Origin: a virus
Length of the DNA: 60,999 nt
Virus record (IMG/VR): IMGVR_UViG_3300045051_001011
Span: 1 to 60,999 of that record
Reading direction: 5' to 3' (one strand)
Positions 38,499 to 47,002 of the stretch are shown in pieces. Each line of letters opens with the position of its first letter. Within the stretch, counting starts at the first letter, position 1. The notes under the pieces are model-generated. The model made no database searches and was not told the origin of the DNA. It saw only the letters and a program-made list of their open reading frames with translations. Made by a program: the position numbers and the translations under genes.

Positions 38499-39640
38499 AA
38501 AACGTATCACCGTTTGACATGTTGAAAAACAATGGATTAAGCAACGCCAGTCAGTGGCTGAAAGAGACTGACATCATATCGTATGGTGCAGTCATAGAAG
38601 TGCTGTCTGACAGCATCGTGAAGGTCGAGGAAATTGTTAGAAACGGCACAGCGAGAAAAATCTATAATGTGACGTTGTTATCCGGCTCTTCGAGCTTGAG
38701 CGAAGAGCTTGTGGAACCAAAGATCGGTGATCTCGTAATGTTGCTCTTTGTGAACCGGTACAATCGCAATATGTTTGACGCACCTTCCACCAGGGATGAA
38801 CTCAGCATCTACGATGCCGATGCCACCGGGTACAACAAATTTTCTGGCGTAGGCATCCTGATGGCACCCGGAAGAGGCTTTGCCGAGACCGTGGTGCGAC
38901 ATTACCTGGACGGAGCAGTGCCCAACCGTTCGATGCGCACCCGGGCTGTGGTCCAGGAGATGTACCGACGCGAAGTCAGGTCGATCTACGATGCCATGCC
39001 CGACGAGGGTGGTTTCGTGGACAGGCCCATCGAGCGGATCTTGGGCGTGCACAATCCTGCGCTCGACGACTATCGGGCCAAGTATCGGCGGCTGCACGGG
39101 TTCTCGGTGTTGTCAGATAAGACTCTGGAAGACTTCGATGCCACAGTCGAGGAATTTTACTCGCCCAATGCGCCGATCATTAAGAACATCCAGGCAGCAC
39201 AGACCATCACTATCGGGAAGGGCTTCGACCCTGCCGGTGACTTTGGGGGCGGTACCCAGGATGTCGACGCGCCTATCGATGTGACCATTGGGTCACAAGC
39301 TGATCTTACAGTGACAAGTGATTCCGGGCTCTCCATGACCTTCGAAAAGGCAGTGCTCCTGAAATCCAACGACACCTTCAAGATCGAGGCCCAGGGCAAG
39401 ATCACCATCGCCGGCCAGGATGCCATCGAGATAACGGCTGGTGCCATGGACCTACTTAAAATCGGCAACGGCATTGACACGCTTGGTGCCATGATCTCGG
39501 ACCTTGCGGACACCTTGGCTGCAGCCGACTCGATCATCGTCAGCGGTGGGTCCGGCGCCCCGGCGGTAGGGGCACCAAACCCGGCGTTTGTTACCAAGGT
39601 CAACCTGTTCAAGGCCAAATGGGGCGCCGTATTCGAATAA
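38495..39640 (+). CDS. Central spike / baseplate puncturing protein, 381 aa
   Basis: N-terminal OB-fold-like barrel (residues about 25-100) followed by helical linkers and a C-terminal repetitive beta region (residues about 250-320: DVTIGSQADLTVTSDSG, TFKIEAQGKITIAGQDAIE). Alternating hydrophobic/charged strands of this kind form the triple-stranded beta helix of gpV/gp5C spikes. No HxH iron motif is seen at the tip; the C-terminus is hydrophobic and helical instead. Confidence 0.65.
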   Translation: MKNVSPFDMLKNNGLSNASQWLKETDIISYGAVIEVLSDSIVKVEEIVRNGTARKIYNVTLLSGSSSLSEELVEPKIGDLVMLLFVNRYNRNMFDAPSTRDELSIYDADATGYNKFSGVGILMAPGRGFAETVVRHYLDGAVPNRSMRTRAVVQEMYRREVRSIYDAMPDEGGFVDRPIERILGVHNPALDDYRAKYRRLHGFSVLSDKTLEDFDATVEEFYSPNAPIIKNIQAAQTITIGKGFDPAGDFGGGTQDVDAPIDVTIGSQADLTVTSDSGLSMTFEKAVLLKSNDTFKIEAQGKITIAGQDAIEITAGAMDLLKIGNGIDTLGAMISDLADTLAAADSIIVSGGSGAPAVGAPNPAFVTKVNLFKAKWGAVFE

Positions 39641-39669
39641 CGGTCTTGCCCTGATTAGCGGTCTTGCCC
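39641..39669. repeat. Two direct repeats CGGTCTTGCCC, 18-bp period
   Basis: Perfect 11-bp copies at 39641-39651 and 39659-39669, just after the spike stop and upstream of the promoter at 39694. Confidence 0.85.
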
Positions 39670-39693
39670 GTCAACAGCTCACGCAGACTTGGA

Positions 39694-39722
39694 TTGCATT
39701 ACAGGCGTTTGTGGTGTAATAT
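39694..39722 (+). promoter_or_regulatory. Promoter for baseplate wedge and fibre genes, leaderless type
   Basis: TTGCAT (39694-39699), 17 bp, TAATAT (39717-39722), then six bases to the ATG at 39729, with no ribosome-binding sequence. The transcript should start at or within a base or two of the ATG. Confidence 0.6.
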
Positions 39723-39728
39723 CTACTT

Positions 39729-40919
39729 ATGGCAGTAGAAAGTAAGTCAATTGACGAAATCCTTGTAACCATGGCAGACGCTTACGACGGCTTGACAGCG
39801 CCCAAGCGTATTTATAGAAACGACAACAACAAGTTGTGGCTTGTCTTCAAGGCAATCGCGGCCGGCTATGTGCTGCTGCTCAACGCGATTATTGCGCTGC
39901 GCGACAAGTTCAGTCCAGAGCGCTGTGCAGACGAAGACCTTTACTCCACTGCCGATCTTGTGGGCACCAAGTTCAAAAGTGGTAGTGGCTCACTGCTACA
40001 AATTACGGCTACAAACACTGATTCCGCGAACAGTAAAGTACTTGAGGTTGGCGTGTACAACTACACGTCGGTGAGCGGCGAAATATTTGAATTTGAGCTG
40101 ACAGTTGCTTTGTCGATTGCGGCTTCCGCTGCGAAGCAGATAACTGCCATCTCAAAAACACAGGGTGCGTTCCTGGTAACTGAAAACGCAAACATCGTCG
40201 TATATCGCGTAGACGCAGCCACCATTGATCCAGCTATCAAGTTCTCCTGTGCTGACAACTCGGGAACGCTTGGTTACGGTGACGAAACTGCCTGGGAATT
40301 TCGCAAACGTATACTGTCAGACACCGACAGGCAGGACGCGATAAAAGAGCTTGAACTAAATATTCGCAATTTGCCGAACATACTTGAGTGCAATGTCATA
40401 TTGAATCAGTCGAACTCCGTGGCTGTTTACGACGGAATATCACTCAATCCCTATCAGTTGCTCATTGTCATAACTGGTTCTCCTGGTGCTGATCTTGCAG
40501 AACTGGTGGCATCGAGCACCATCTACTTGACGAAAATGGTTGACCCGGACGACGTAGTTTTCTACGCAGACAGCCACTATATAGGTGGCGGGTATCCAGT
40601 GTATTTTGCAAGGCACCAAGGCAAGGATTTCGCGCTAAATATTACATACCAATTTGACAGCACAAAGATACTTCAGATTAACGCTGAAACCGCAATGAAT
40701 ACCGCACTCAACGCGTACAGAAATTCTTCTCGGCATGTTGCTATGCTGACGGAGAACGATGTATACGCGCTGCTCAATGACCTGGGGCTCACCAGCGTAA
40801 AGATTCTGAATGTCGACATACTGGTAAGTGCCGTTGAGGTTCCCTACCTTGTTGTCGAGGGTACACGAGTACTCAACCTCACCGGCGAAGCATTTGTCGG
40901 CATAGACACTATGGCATAA
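39729..40919 (+). CDS. Baseplate wedge protein, gpJ/gp6-like, 396 aa
   Basis: Contains DETAWEFRKRIL (near residue 190), matching the E-x-x-x-x-R-x-R-I region of Baseplate_J proteins, and is followed by a gpI-like gene and a fibre, the normal J-I-H order. The C-terminal domain (LTENDVYALLNDLG, VKILNVDILVS) also fits. GC is lower than in the capsid genes. Confidence 0.65.
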   Translation: MAVESKSIDEILVTMADAYDGLTAPKRIYRNDNNKLWLVFKAIAAGYVLLLNAIIALRDKFSPERCADEDLYSTADLVGTKFKSGSGSLLQITATNTDSANSKVLEVGVYNYTSVSGEIFEFELTVALSIAASAAKQITAISKTQGAFLVTENANIVVYRVDAATIDPAIKFSCADNSGTLGYGDETAWEFRKRILSDTDRQDAIKELELNIRNLPNILECNVILNQSNSVAVYDGISLNPYQLLIVITGSPGADLAELVASSTIYLTKMVDPDDVVFYADSHYIGGGYPVYFARHQGKDFALNITYQFDSTKILQINAETAMNTALNAYRNSSRHVAMLTENDVYALLNDLGLTSVKILNVDILVSAVEVPYLVVEGTRVLNLTGEAFVGIDTMA

Positions 40920-40928
40920 GGTGGCGAT

Positions 40929-41786
40929 ATGAAACTGCCTTTCCGGTTCCACCGCGGCGAACTCAATGGTTTTTTTCTGCGTCCTCTGGTGACGTTCCTC
41001 AATTTTGCCGTGGGCGATATTATTGAAGAACTCGTCTACTGGGCCAATGTGCAGTTCAAAACTGAATCAGAAGTAACAAGTGGCGAAGTGGCAATGCGCG
41101 ATGATGATATCCTCGGTATTGCCACTATTGCTGGTGTGTTCCCGCTTTACATGGCTGGCGGGGTTTGGCGCGGCATGGTGTACTTTACCCAGAGCAACGT
41201 GGTGGCAGGTAAAGAACGTAGCGAGCGCGGGCTGTACGTTGGATCGACGGACAGCTTCAAATTTATACGCGTGGAGAACAACGACTACCCAAACGATATT
41301 GTCACGGAAGCGACTCCGGCTCAACGGGCCACGCATGTACCGGAGGGGTACACGCCACTCGGCTATGTGCGTGCTGACCAGCCACTTTATGATATTAACG
41401 GGCATGTAATATGGGCAAATGTGCACCCAGCACCGCCTGTTGGCGTAGCATACGACCTGTTTTACGGCGAACAATTCCTGACAATGAGCAACGATATAAG
41501 CGTCATCTCAGTTATACCAATAGAGCTTGTAAAAGCACTAATTGTTATAATGCAGAACGTGCGCCGTAACGGGCCGAGCACTAAGACTTTTTTAGATTTA
41601 ACAAACTTACTGTGCGGTGAGTACATATACGATATAAACATCGAGTACAACAATATGCACTTTATTGTGTTCTATAGCTTGAACGAATTAGCAGCAATTG
41701 AAAATCGTTTGGCAAAGTTCACTATATGGCAGTATATTGCACGCACAAAATTCAAGCTGTTTGAACTGTCTGAAGTAGTGATATAA
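40929..41786 (+). CDS. Baseplate/tail protein, gpI position, 285 aa
   Basis: AAGGTGGCGAT precedes the ATG. Lies between wedge and fibre genes. It is aromatic and beta-rich with no recognised motif. Towards the 3' end the gene becomes very AT-rich (codons such as ATA and AAT common), suggesting different ancestry from neighbouring capsid genes. Confidence 0.5.
   Translation: MKLPFRFHRGELNGFFLRPLVTFLNFAVGDIIEELVYWANVQFKTESEVTSGEVAMRDDDILGIATIAGVFPLYMAGGVWRGMVYFTQSNVVAGKERSERGLYVGSTDSFKFIRVENNDYPNDIVTEATPAQRATHVPEGYTPLGYVRADQPLYDINGHVIWANVHPAPPVGVAYDLFYGEQFLTMSNDISVISVIPIELVKALIVIMQNVRRNGPSTKTFLDLTNLLCGEYIYDINIEYNNMHFIVFYSLNELAAIENRLAKFTIWQYIARTKFKLFELSEVVI
40970..40980 (+). repeat. Exact copy of dispersed motif TTTTTTTCTGC
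   Basis: Near the 5' end of the 285-aa gene, read as GGT TTT TTT CTG CGT (Gly-Phe-Phe-Leu-Arg), a third reading frame compared with other copies. Confidence 0.7.
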
Positions 41787-41796
41787 GGAGAATACG

Positions 41797-43761
41797 ATGT
41801 CAGTAAACGATATTTCACCCATACTTGCACTGATTGAAAGACTTGACGCATCAAAGCCGTCTCGATTTTCGTTTACTCAAGCTGCGTTTGACAACAACGA
41901 TATCGAGGGTGTTGAAAATTTTGACATAAACAACGCACAAAACATACCGCTCGATACCAAAACAGATTATGATCCATTGGTGCTTGACCGCGGTGCGCGT
42001 ACCCAGGCGGCGAGCATACCTCGCATGGCTTGGGATCATTTTATTGGCCGTTTCAGCTACAACATTGCCAAGCTCACGCAGCAAGTACTCGCATTTTTCA
42101 GAGCAGAAAAGAAAGCCTGGGCGCACAACGCTTTTGAATATGATGCGCTTGCGGAATACCTGACTGGCGATGTGTGTTACGTTGTCGAGGCAGTCGACAG
42201 CGTCAGCACAATTTCGTATTTTAAGCGCGTCAGCGTTACGCCGCTTAAACTTACCGGAGTCAGCCCTCTGGATGTCGGCCAAACCGACTGGGATGAAATG
42301 GAACTCCGTTCGAATCTTTTTCCTTTGCTTCCCGTTAGCAGCAAAGGTTATAGGCATCGGTATTCGCTAATTGACTTGTCTAATACCGGTGTGTATGACG
42401 TGAATACATGGTATCCTGTAACCACTGCGCCATTCCAGGCCATGATGGCTGATGATGACAATACCCTGCAGGTGCTTTTTGAGGCGTACAGTTCTGGGCT
42501 ATCGGCAGGTAATAACCGAGCTGAGCTTGGTATTATTTCTAAGTTCACTGGGTTTACTGGCAGCAGCACCAGCATTGTGCTCAATGACTCGTTTATATCG
42601 TTGATAGATGGGGCGCCTCTCAACAGCAACGACAACCCAATAGGGTTCTCGATTTTGCCACTTGGCAAGCAGGCCGTGGTATGGCTTCGTGGCGGTGCTC
42701 CATACGCACTGTGGAATAGCTTTGGTGCAGAGTATACTGTGCGCACAGCGTCGTATGATAATGGCTCTGATGCTCCTATTGTGCCAAATGCCGGAAGAGT
42801 ATTTTCTTACGCGGTAGGAAAGGTGGCGGCTGACGTAGATTTGCTGGATGGAAAACACGCGTATGAAATCGCAGAAAGTATCGCACCAAACGGCATGTGG
42901 AATGTCGGGCTTGCTGCTGCTGTTGCTGCAAATGCGCTAACCATATCGCTTAAGCAAAAAGACGGTGTTACAAATCCTGGCGTAAACGAAAACGCGTGTA
43001 AGGTCAATTTCCGTATATCGCCTGTTACCAGCGGTGGGTTTGTAACGGCAGTAGCCAACGCTGCCACCTCCACCGTAATATCGTCAGGATCTACCGCAGG
43101 ATTATCCGCTGGTGTAGAAGATAAACTGTTCATTTACGCCATCAATAATGCGGGTGTCATCGAGCTTGCTTGGTCCACGTCTGCGTTATTCGATGAGGGC
43201 ACTTTACAAACTACCACTGCGGAAGGTGGAGCTGGGGCGGCAGACAGCAGGGCAGTACTTTACTCCACTGTGGCAAGAGCAAATGTGGCAGTCAGGTTAA
43301 TCGGCTATATCGTGGTAACGGAAGCGGTTGCTGGCGTATGGGCAACTGCTCCCTCTAAAATTGCGCTTTGGTCACACAAAGAAGAGATACCGAATGTTCG
43401 CGCTCGTTGGACTTCTCCAGCAGCAAAATCAGGCACCGGAAATATCGACAGTACATGGACAGTGCAGTACAACTCGCATGGATTTTTGTTCAACGCTTCG
43501 AAAGAGCTTGTTGTGCAGATAGCCGGGATGTACTTGCTGTTTATGAACGTACTCCCACAAGACCCAAATGCATACGCATATGCTGATATCTGGGTCGACG
43601 GAATCAGAATAGCCTCTGGTGGCGGTCCTGCTGGCATTGGCGTTACTACGCAAGCAACAGTAAACGCCCCATTATACTTAGCCGCTGGCGCCAAAGTACA
43701 GTTTGTGTGGAACGGCGCGAACTGCTACCCCAGCGCGTCAATAGTTCGTTTGTTTAACTGA
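41797..43761 (+). CDS. Tail fibre / receptor-binding protein, 654 aa
   Basis: ATAAGGAGAATACG precedes the ATG. Long Ser/Ala/Gly/Val-rich protein downstream of the wedge genes. The last ~120 residues (from about Trp535) look like a jelly-roll head: alternating strands with WTVQYNSHGFLF, MYLLFMNVL, DIWVDGIRIASG and AGAKVQFVWNG, resembling the C1q/TNF-like domains that trimerise at fibre tips. Likely host-recognition protein. Confidence 0.65.
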   Translation: MSVNDISPILALIERLDASKPSRFSFTQAAFDNNDIEGVENFDINNAQNIPLDTKTDYDPLVLDRGARTQAASIPRMAWDHFIGRFSYNIAKLTQQVLAFFRAEKKAWAHNAFEYDALAEYLTGDVCYVVEAVDSVSTISYFKRVSVTPLKLTGVSPLDVGQTDWDEMELRSNLFPLLPVSSKGYRHRYSLIDLSNTGVYDVNTWYPVTTAPFQAMMADDDNTLQVLFEAYSSGLSAGNNRAELGIISKFTGFTGSSTSIVLNDSFISLIDGAPLNSNDNPIGFSILPLGKQAVVWLRGGAPYALWNSFGAEYTVRTASYDNGSDAPIVPNAGRVFSYAVGKVAADVDLLDGKHAYEIAESIAPNGMWNVGLAAAVAANALTISLKQKDGVTNPGVNENACKVNFRISPVTSGGFVTAVANAATSTVISSGSTAGLSAGVEDKLFIYAINNAGVIELAWSTSALFDEGTLQTTTAEGGAGAADSRAVLYSTVARANVAVRLIGYIVVTEAVAGVWATAPSKIALWSHKEEIPNVRARWTSPAAKSGTGNIDSTWTVQYNSHGFLFNASKELVVQIAGMYLLFMNVLPQDPNAYAYADIWVDGIRIASGGGPAGIGVTTQATVNAPLYLAAGAKVQFVWNGANCYPSASIVRLFN

Positions 43762-43785
43762 TGAGCTTTTAATTAGGAGTACAGA

Positions 43786-44559
43786 ATGAGTGGACCTGCG
43801 ATGGTAGCGTTGTTGGCGTATACACCGTTACAGTATTTGTTCTATGCGGTGATTGGTTTGATCGTGGTTATCGTGTTGGTAAAGCTTGGTGTAACTGAAG
43901 CTTTCTTTGGCAAGTTCGGTGTCAAGATTGGCAAGCGCGATGCCTACTGGTTTGACTACTCGGCGGAGCTTGCAAAGCTCGAAGCACAGAAACTCACGAT
44001 ACCGTTCGTGATGAAAGAGAAAGCCAGGGACAAAACCCGCGAGTTTGCAGAGGCTGTCAACAACGCGCTGTCGGTCGAGCATATCAGGCTGGTAAAGCTA
44101 AACGACTACACCAGCAAGATCGCGCCAAATACCGTTGACCTGGACTTCGAACATCTGCTTGACGGTAAAATATGGAAGTACCTTGTGACGTTTGGTATGA
44201 CCATCCAGGAAAAGAATGGTTTGCCTGAAATGACTGACCGAGAGTTCCACGACCGCGAGGAGGTCAACTACGACAGGTTCATAAGCGGGCTCAAGAACAT
44301 CCTGAGCCGCCGGTGGACTTGTCAGCACTACCCAGTCGAGCAGTACGTTGGTACCGAAAGCATGCAGGGTGCCATCGACGAACGGCGTGAGTGGCTCCGC
44401 GAGCAGCTTGACGAGTTGCATGAGCAGTACCGGTACATCGGCCTGCAGAAAGAAAACGAGATCCGGAAAATAGACACCAAGGTGAACCAGCTCGTCGCGT
44501 TCGTGAAAAAGAACCGGTGCATGCCGGGGCTCGAAGGTTGTAACGACAAAAAGGAATAG
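43786..44559 (+). CDS. Membrane-anchored protein with coiled coil, 257 aa
   Basis: One transmembrane segment at residues about 15-35 (YLFYAVIGLIVVIVLVKLG), then a hydrophilic region and a C-terminal coiled coil (about 195-245). CxxxxxxxC at the end (CMPGLEGC). Located between fibre and lysis-type genes; could be part of host lysis or a virion-membrane protein. Not recognised. Confidence 0.6.
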   Translation: MSGPAMVALLAYTPLQYLFYAVIGLIVVIVLVKLGVTEAFFGKFGVKIGKRDAYWFDYSAELAKLEAQKLTIPFVMKEKARDKTREFAEAVNNALSVEHIRLVKLNDYTSKIAPNTVDLDFEHLLDGKIWKYLVTFGMTIQEKNGLPEMTDREFHDREEVNYDRFISGLKNILSRRWTCQHYPVEQYVGTESMQGAIDERREWLREQLDELHEQYRYIGLQKENEIRKIDTKVNQLVAFVKKNRCMPGLEGCNDKKE

Positions 44560-44561
44560 TC

Positions 44562-44957
44562 ATGGACCTGAAGGTTAGCAGAAAAGAAAAGCGGATGCAG
44601 CCACAGGGCATGGTGGAGGTACTGGTCAGTAATGTTTTTGACCTGTACCCTATCTACAGTCCGGTAGATGAGAACCTTGTCATGGATGTAGAAATGCTCG
44701 ACGACGACGAAATCGAATTGCTCGACCGTGCGCTCTTCGCCACTGTCAAGCAGCGAGGGAGTGACCCGGTCGACGCCGCCGACGGTATCCAGTGGGCCGA
44801 GGCCATCCTGGGCGAGGTGCCGGTTCCGGCGATCATGCTGCAGGTCCAGGCCGCGGTCCAGGCCGAAGGCCCGGGCGTCCGGGTGGTATTCGACACGCTC
44901 AACGCAAACGGTAAGCAGTATTTCCAGTATTCCGTAAAGCTGGACAATGCCGTATAA
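44562..44957 (+). CDS. Hypothetical acidic protein, 131 aa
   Basis: AAAAGGAATAGTC precedes the ATG, two bases after the preceding stop. It has a Lys-rich N-terminus, an acidic middle (EMLDDDEIELLDRAL) and an Ala/Val/Gln C-terminus. Unrecognised; expressed with the lysis-type genes. Confidence 0.6.
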   Translation: MDLKVSRKEKRMQPQGMVEVLVSNVFDLYPIYSPVDENLVMDVEMLDDDEIELLDRALFATVKQRGSDPVDAADGIQWAEAILGEVPVPAIMLQVQAAVQAEGPGVRVVFDTLNANGKQYFQYSVKLDNAV

Positions 44958-44992
44958 TGGTTGATAGCCCTTCGTGGGCAAAGGAGTTTCCC

Positions 44993-45376
44993 GTGAAAAA
45001 GCTTTTTTTCCTGCTTCTGATCGTACTGGCCCTGGCGGTTCCCCTCGCGGCCCAGGCCCTGCCGCTGGTCCCCGACATGGGGGTCACTGACCTGCTGCCG
45101 GCCGCCGTCATCGGTGCTGCCATCGCCTGTACCAGTCTTTTCAAGGTCTACGTGGCAAAGATCATTTCCCAGGATTTCGTCGACAAGTTTATCTGGCTAC
45201 CGTCGATCATCGTCGGCGTCATCGGTGCTCTGCTGCTCACCAACCCATTGACTTGGCGTATGGTGGTCTGGAACGCCTTCTGTTGGGCGGCCGGTGCGGC
45301 TTTCATTGTGCTCATCGTCAAGCGACTCGGTGACAAGAAACCGGCCGAGCCCGGTAATACCGGATCGGGGGCATGA
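44993..45376 (+). CDS. Holin-like membrane protein, 127 aa
   Basis: I choose the GTG at 44993 because AAAGGAGTTTCCC precedes it. The product starts MKKLFFLLLIVLALAVPLAAQA, a secretion-signal-like helix, followed by further membrane helices at about residues 33-50, 63-83 and 88-110 and a charged tail (KRLGDKKPAEPG). Several short helices and a charged tail are typical of holins. An alternative ATG at 44957 would bury the ribosome site. Confidence 0.6.
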   Translation: MKKLFFLLLIVLALAVPLAAQALPLVPDMGVTDLLPAAVIGAAIACTSLFKVYVAKIISQDFVDKFIWLPSIIVGVIGALLLTNPLTWRMVVWNAFCWAAGAAFIVLIVKRLGDKKPAEPGNTGSGA

Positions 45377-45942
45377 TGTGGCGTGGCTCAAGAAGTATTG
45401 GTGGCTTTGTCTGGTTCTGGTACTTGTTGTGGCTGGTGTCGGCATCGCTATTTGGGCAGGCGCCGGCGCCGGTAACGCCACCGTTATCGGTGGCGGAATC
45501 CTCGCCACAGCAGCAGAGCTTGGACGCCGAATTCTTGGCAGTCGCCGCCGAAATGGTGGAGGCGCTGCCGCAGACAAAGCCATTCGTGGCCAGGATGTCG
45601 GCAGTGTTCAAGAAAATATCGGCCGAATCGAAGGCGAACACCAAGGCATTGACGCAGACAATCGACGAGCAAGCGAAGAAAATCGCCGAACAGAAGGACT
45701 CAATAGCGGCATCGCAGACGACAATCGACTCGCAAGCCAGCAAATTGAAAGAAAACGAGAAGACGATAGCCGACTTGAAAACATCGCAGACGGCCTCGAC
45801 AGACTATCAAAATGATTTTGAGCAGAGCCTGCGAGACGATGCTGCCAACATGCAAACGTCGTCGACTATCGGCTGGACCCTGTTCGGTGTGGCTGCCCTG
45901 GGTGATGTCATCCAGGCATTTATCTTGGCGTTCCGACCATAG
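45373..45942 (+). CDS. Membrane coiled-coil protein overlapping a second frame, 189 aa
   Basis: Begins with an N-terminal hydrophobic segment (FVWFWYLLWLVSASLFG, residues about 12-28), then a Pro/Ser linker, a coiled coil (about 75-155: repeated Lys/Ala/Glu heptads) and a C-terminal membrane-like segment (TIGWTLFGVAALGDVIQAFILAF). It overlaps the holin-like stop by four bases and for about 438 bases a second long frame also codes. An inner-membrane spanin-type role is plausible. Confidence 0.6.
   Translation: MMWRGSRSIGGFVWFWYLLWLVSASLFGQAPAPVTPPLSVAESSPQQQSLDAEFLAVAAEMVEALPQTKPFVARMSAVFKKISAESKANTKALTQTIDEQAKKIAEQKDSIAASQTTIDSQASKLKENEKTIADLKTSQTASTDYQNDFEQSLRDDAANMQTSSTIGWTLFGVAALGDVIQAFILAFRP
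45378..45815 (+). CDS. Nested out-of-frame membrane coiled-coil protein, 145 aa
   Basis: GTG at 45378 with GGGGG eight bases upstream. It has an N-terminal transmembrane helix (YWWLCLVLVLVVAGVGIAIW, residues about 7-26), then a basic loop (GRRILGSRRRNGGG) and a charged helix rich in Asp/Glu/Arg/Asn (about 70-145). It is entirely inside the 189-aa gene in another frame. Nested frames in this position recall Rz/Rz1 spanins, but no lipobox Cys is seen, so the role is unproven. Confidence 0.5.
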   Translation: MAWLKKYWWLCLVLVLVVAGVGIAIWAGAGAGNATVIGGGILATAAELGRRILGSRRRNGGGAAADKAIRGQDVGSVQENIGRIEGEHQGIDADNRRASEENRRTEGLNSGIADDNRLASQQIERKREDDSRLENIADGLDRLSK

Positions 45943-45951
45943 GAGGTCAGT

Positions 45952-46383
45952 ATGATTGTAAAACAGAATGAGTATGCGGTTCGGTTCACCAACCAAACCG
46001 AAAAGGTAGTGATGGCCGACAGCATGAAAACTGTGGCCATCAACTACGAAGAGCCGCTGGCTCCTCTGGCGCAGATCACGCTGGTCAGGCCCAACGTCGA
46101 CTCCATTGTCGTCGATGCGCCCAACCCCGTGCATTTCGCCGTGGAAGTCACGCCGGCGCCCGCTGCTGCGGCTGGCTGCGTTGGTACTCCCAATGACTTC
46201 ACCGTCAATGACGGCACCGAAGTCATTTTCCAGGCAGTGACCACCACCGGGTTCAACTTCGTCGGCTGGTACAAGAACAACGTACTGGTCAGCGATCAGG
46301 CGACCGTGGTTCTGCAGGTTGACGCTCCGGCGGTTGCTGGCCAGACGGTCCAGTTTGAGGCCCGTTTCGTAGCGACTCCCTGA
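45952..46383 (+). CDS. InlB-B/Ig-like repeat protein, 143 aa
   Basis: ATAGGAGGTCAGT is a very strong ribosome site. The C-terminal half (residues about 85-143) has the pattern GFNFVGWYKNNVLVSD...QFEARF of listerial InlB B-repeat-like (Flg_new) beta domains, usually surface-exposed adhesion modules. Last gene of the rightward arm; its end overlaps the convergent gene by 95 bases. A decoration protein on capsid or tail is likely. Confidence 0.55.
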   Translation: MIVKQNEYAVRFTNQTEKVVMADSMKTVAINYEEPLAPLAQITLVRPNVDSIVVDAPNPVHFAVEVTPAPAAAAGCVGTPNDFTVNDGTEVIFQAVTTTGFNFVGWYKNNVLVSDQATVVLQVDAPAVAGQTVQFEARFVATP

Positions 46384-46636
46384 CCCGGCCCTGCCGGTAT
46401 AGGCTAATGGCGGTCACCACCGATAAAGCTGCCAAGGCGGCAATAAAGGTGATGACCGTCATTATCTGGTAGACCTGGGCCGGTACTTCCAGGGCCGCGA
46501 TCTCGTTGAAGGTCGTTACGAACATCATAAGGACGCTCACCAGCACGACGGCACCGAACACCACACCCACGGCAACCAGCAACCAATAGCCCGCCCACAC
46601 CAGACCAACACCGATCAACGCTTTGATCTTGTTCAT
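46289..46636 (-). CDS. Membrane protein, 115 aa
   Basis: Two transmembrane helices (residues about 7-38 and 52-80) and a disordered Pro/Arg/Gln tail. Last gene of the leftward arm. The last ~30 codons overlap the end of the rightward arm in antisense, so this tail may be only weakly constrained. GGAGGATTGA lies before the ATG. Function unknown. Confidence 0.6.
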   Translation of the reverse strand: MNKIKALIGVGLVWAGYWLLVAVGVVFGAVVLVSVLMMFVTTFNEIAALEVPAQVYQIMTVITFIAALAALSVVTAISLYRQGRVRESLRNGPQTGPSGQQPPERQPAEPRSPDR

Positions 46637-47002
46637 TCAATCCTCCCCACTACCAACGTAGCTCTTCAGTATCTCGACGATTTCTTCGGTTGTGAAGTGG
46701 TCGTCGGCAAGCTGCCGCAAATACAGGTCTTGCCCGTATTTCGCCGGCAGTGGAGTGCCGCCGGTGCACATCTGACTGTAAATGCTCGCCAACCAGACGC
46801 CGGTAAGGCAGAAGAAAAAGCGGCCGATTACGGCGCGCAGCTTCTTTTTTGCTTCCTGTTCCCGGGCTGTTTTGCTGCGCTCTGGCCAGTAGCCTTCGCC
46901 GGTTTCGGGAACCTCGTCCCAGCCAGGAGCCATGCGCTGCCAGTCCGGTGCAAGGCTCAGGTCTGCGGAAAAGGATGTGGGTAACAGTGCGGCGTCATTC
47001 AT
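46637..47002 (-). CDS. Hypothetical protein, 121 aa
   Basis: The start at 47002 (MNDAALLP) overlaps the upstream stop (ATGA) and has GGTGGTGGAGTG before it. A Lys/Arg-rich segment (KTAREQEAKKKLRAVIGR) precedes a hydrophobic stretch (FFFCLTGVWLASIYSQM, about 62-78) that could be one membrane helix. Unrecognised. Confidence 0.65.
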   Translation of the reverse strand: MNDAALLPTSFSADLSLAPDWQRMAPGWDEVPETGEGYWPERSKTAREQEAKKKLRAVIGRFFFCLTGVWLASIYSQMCTGGTPLPAKYGQDLYLRQLADDHFTTEEIVEILKSYVGSGED

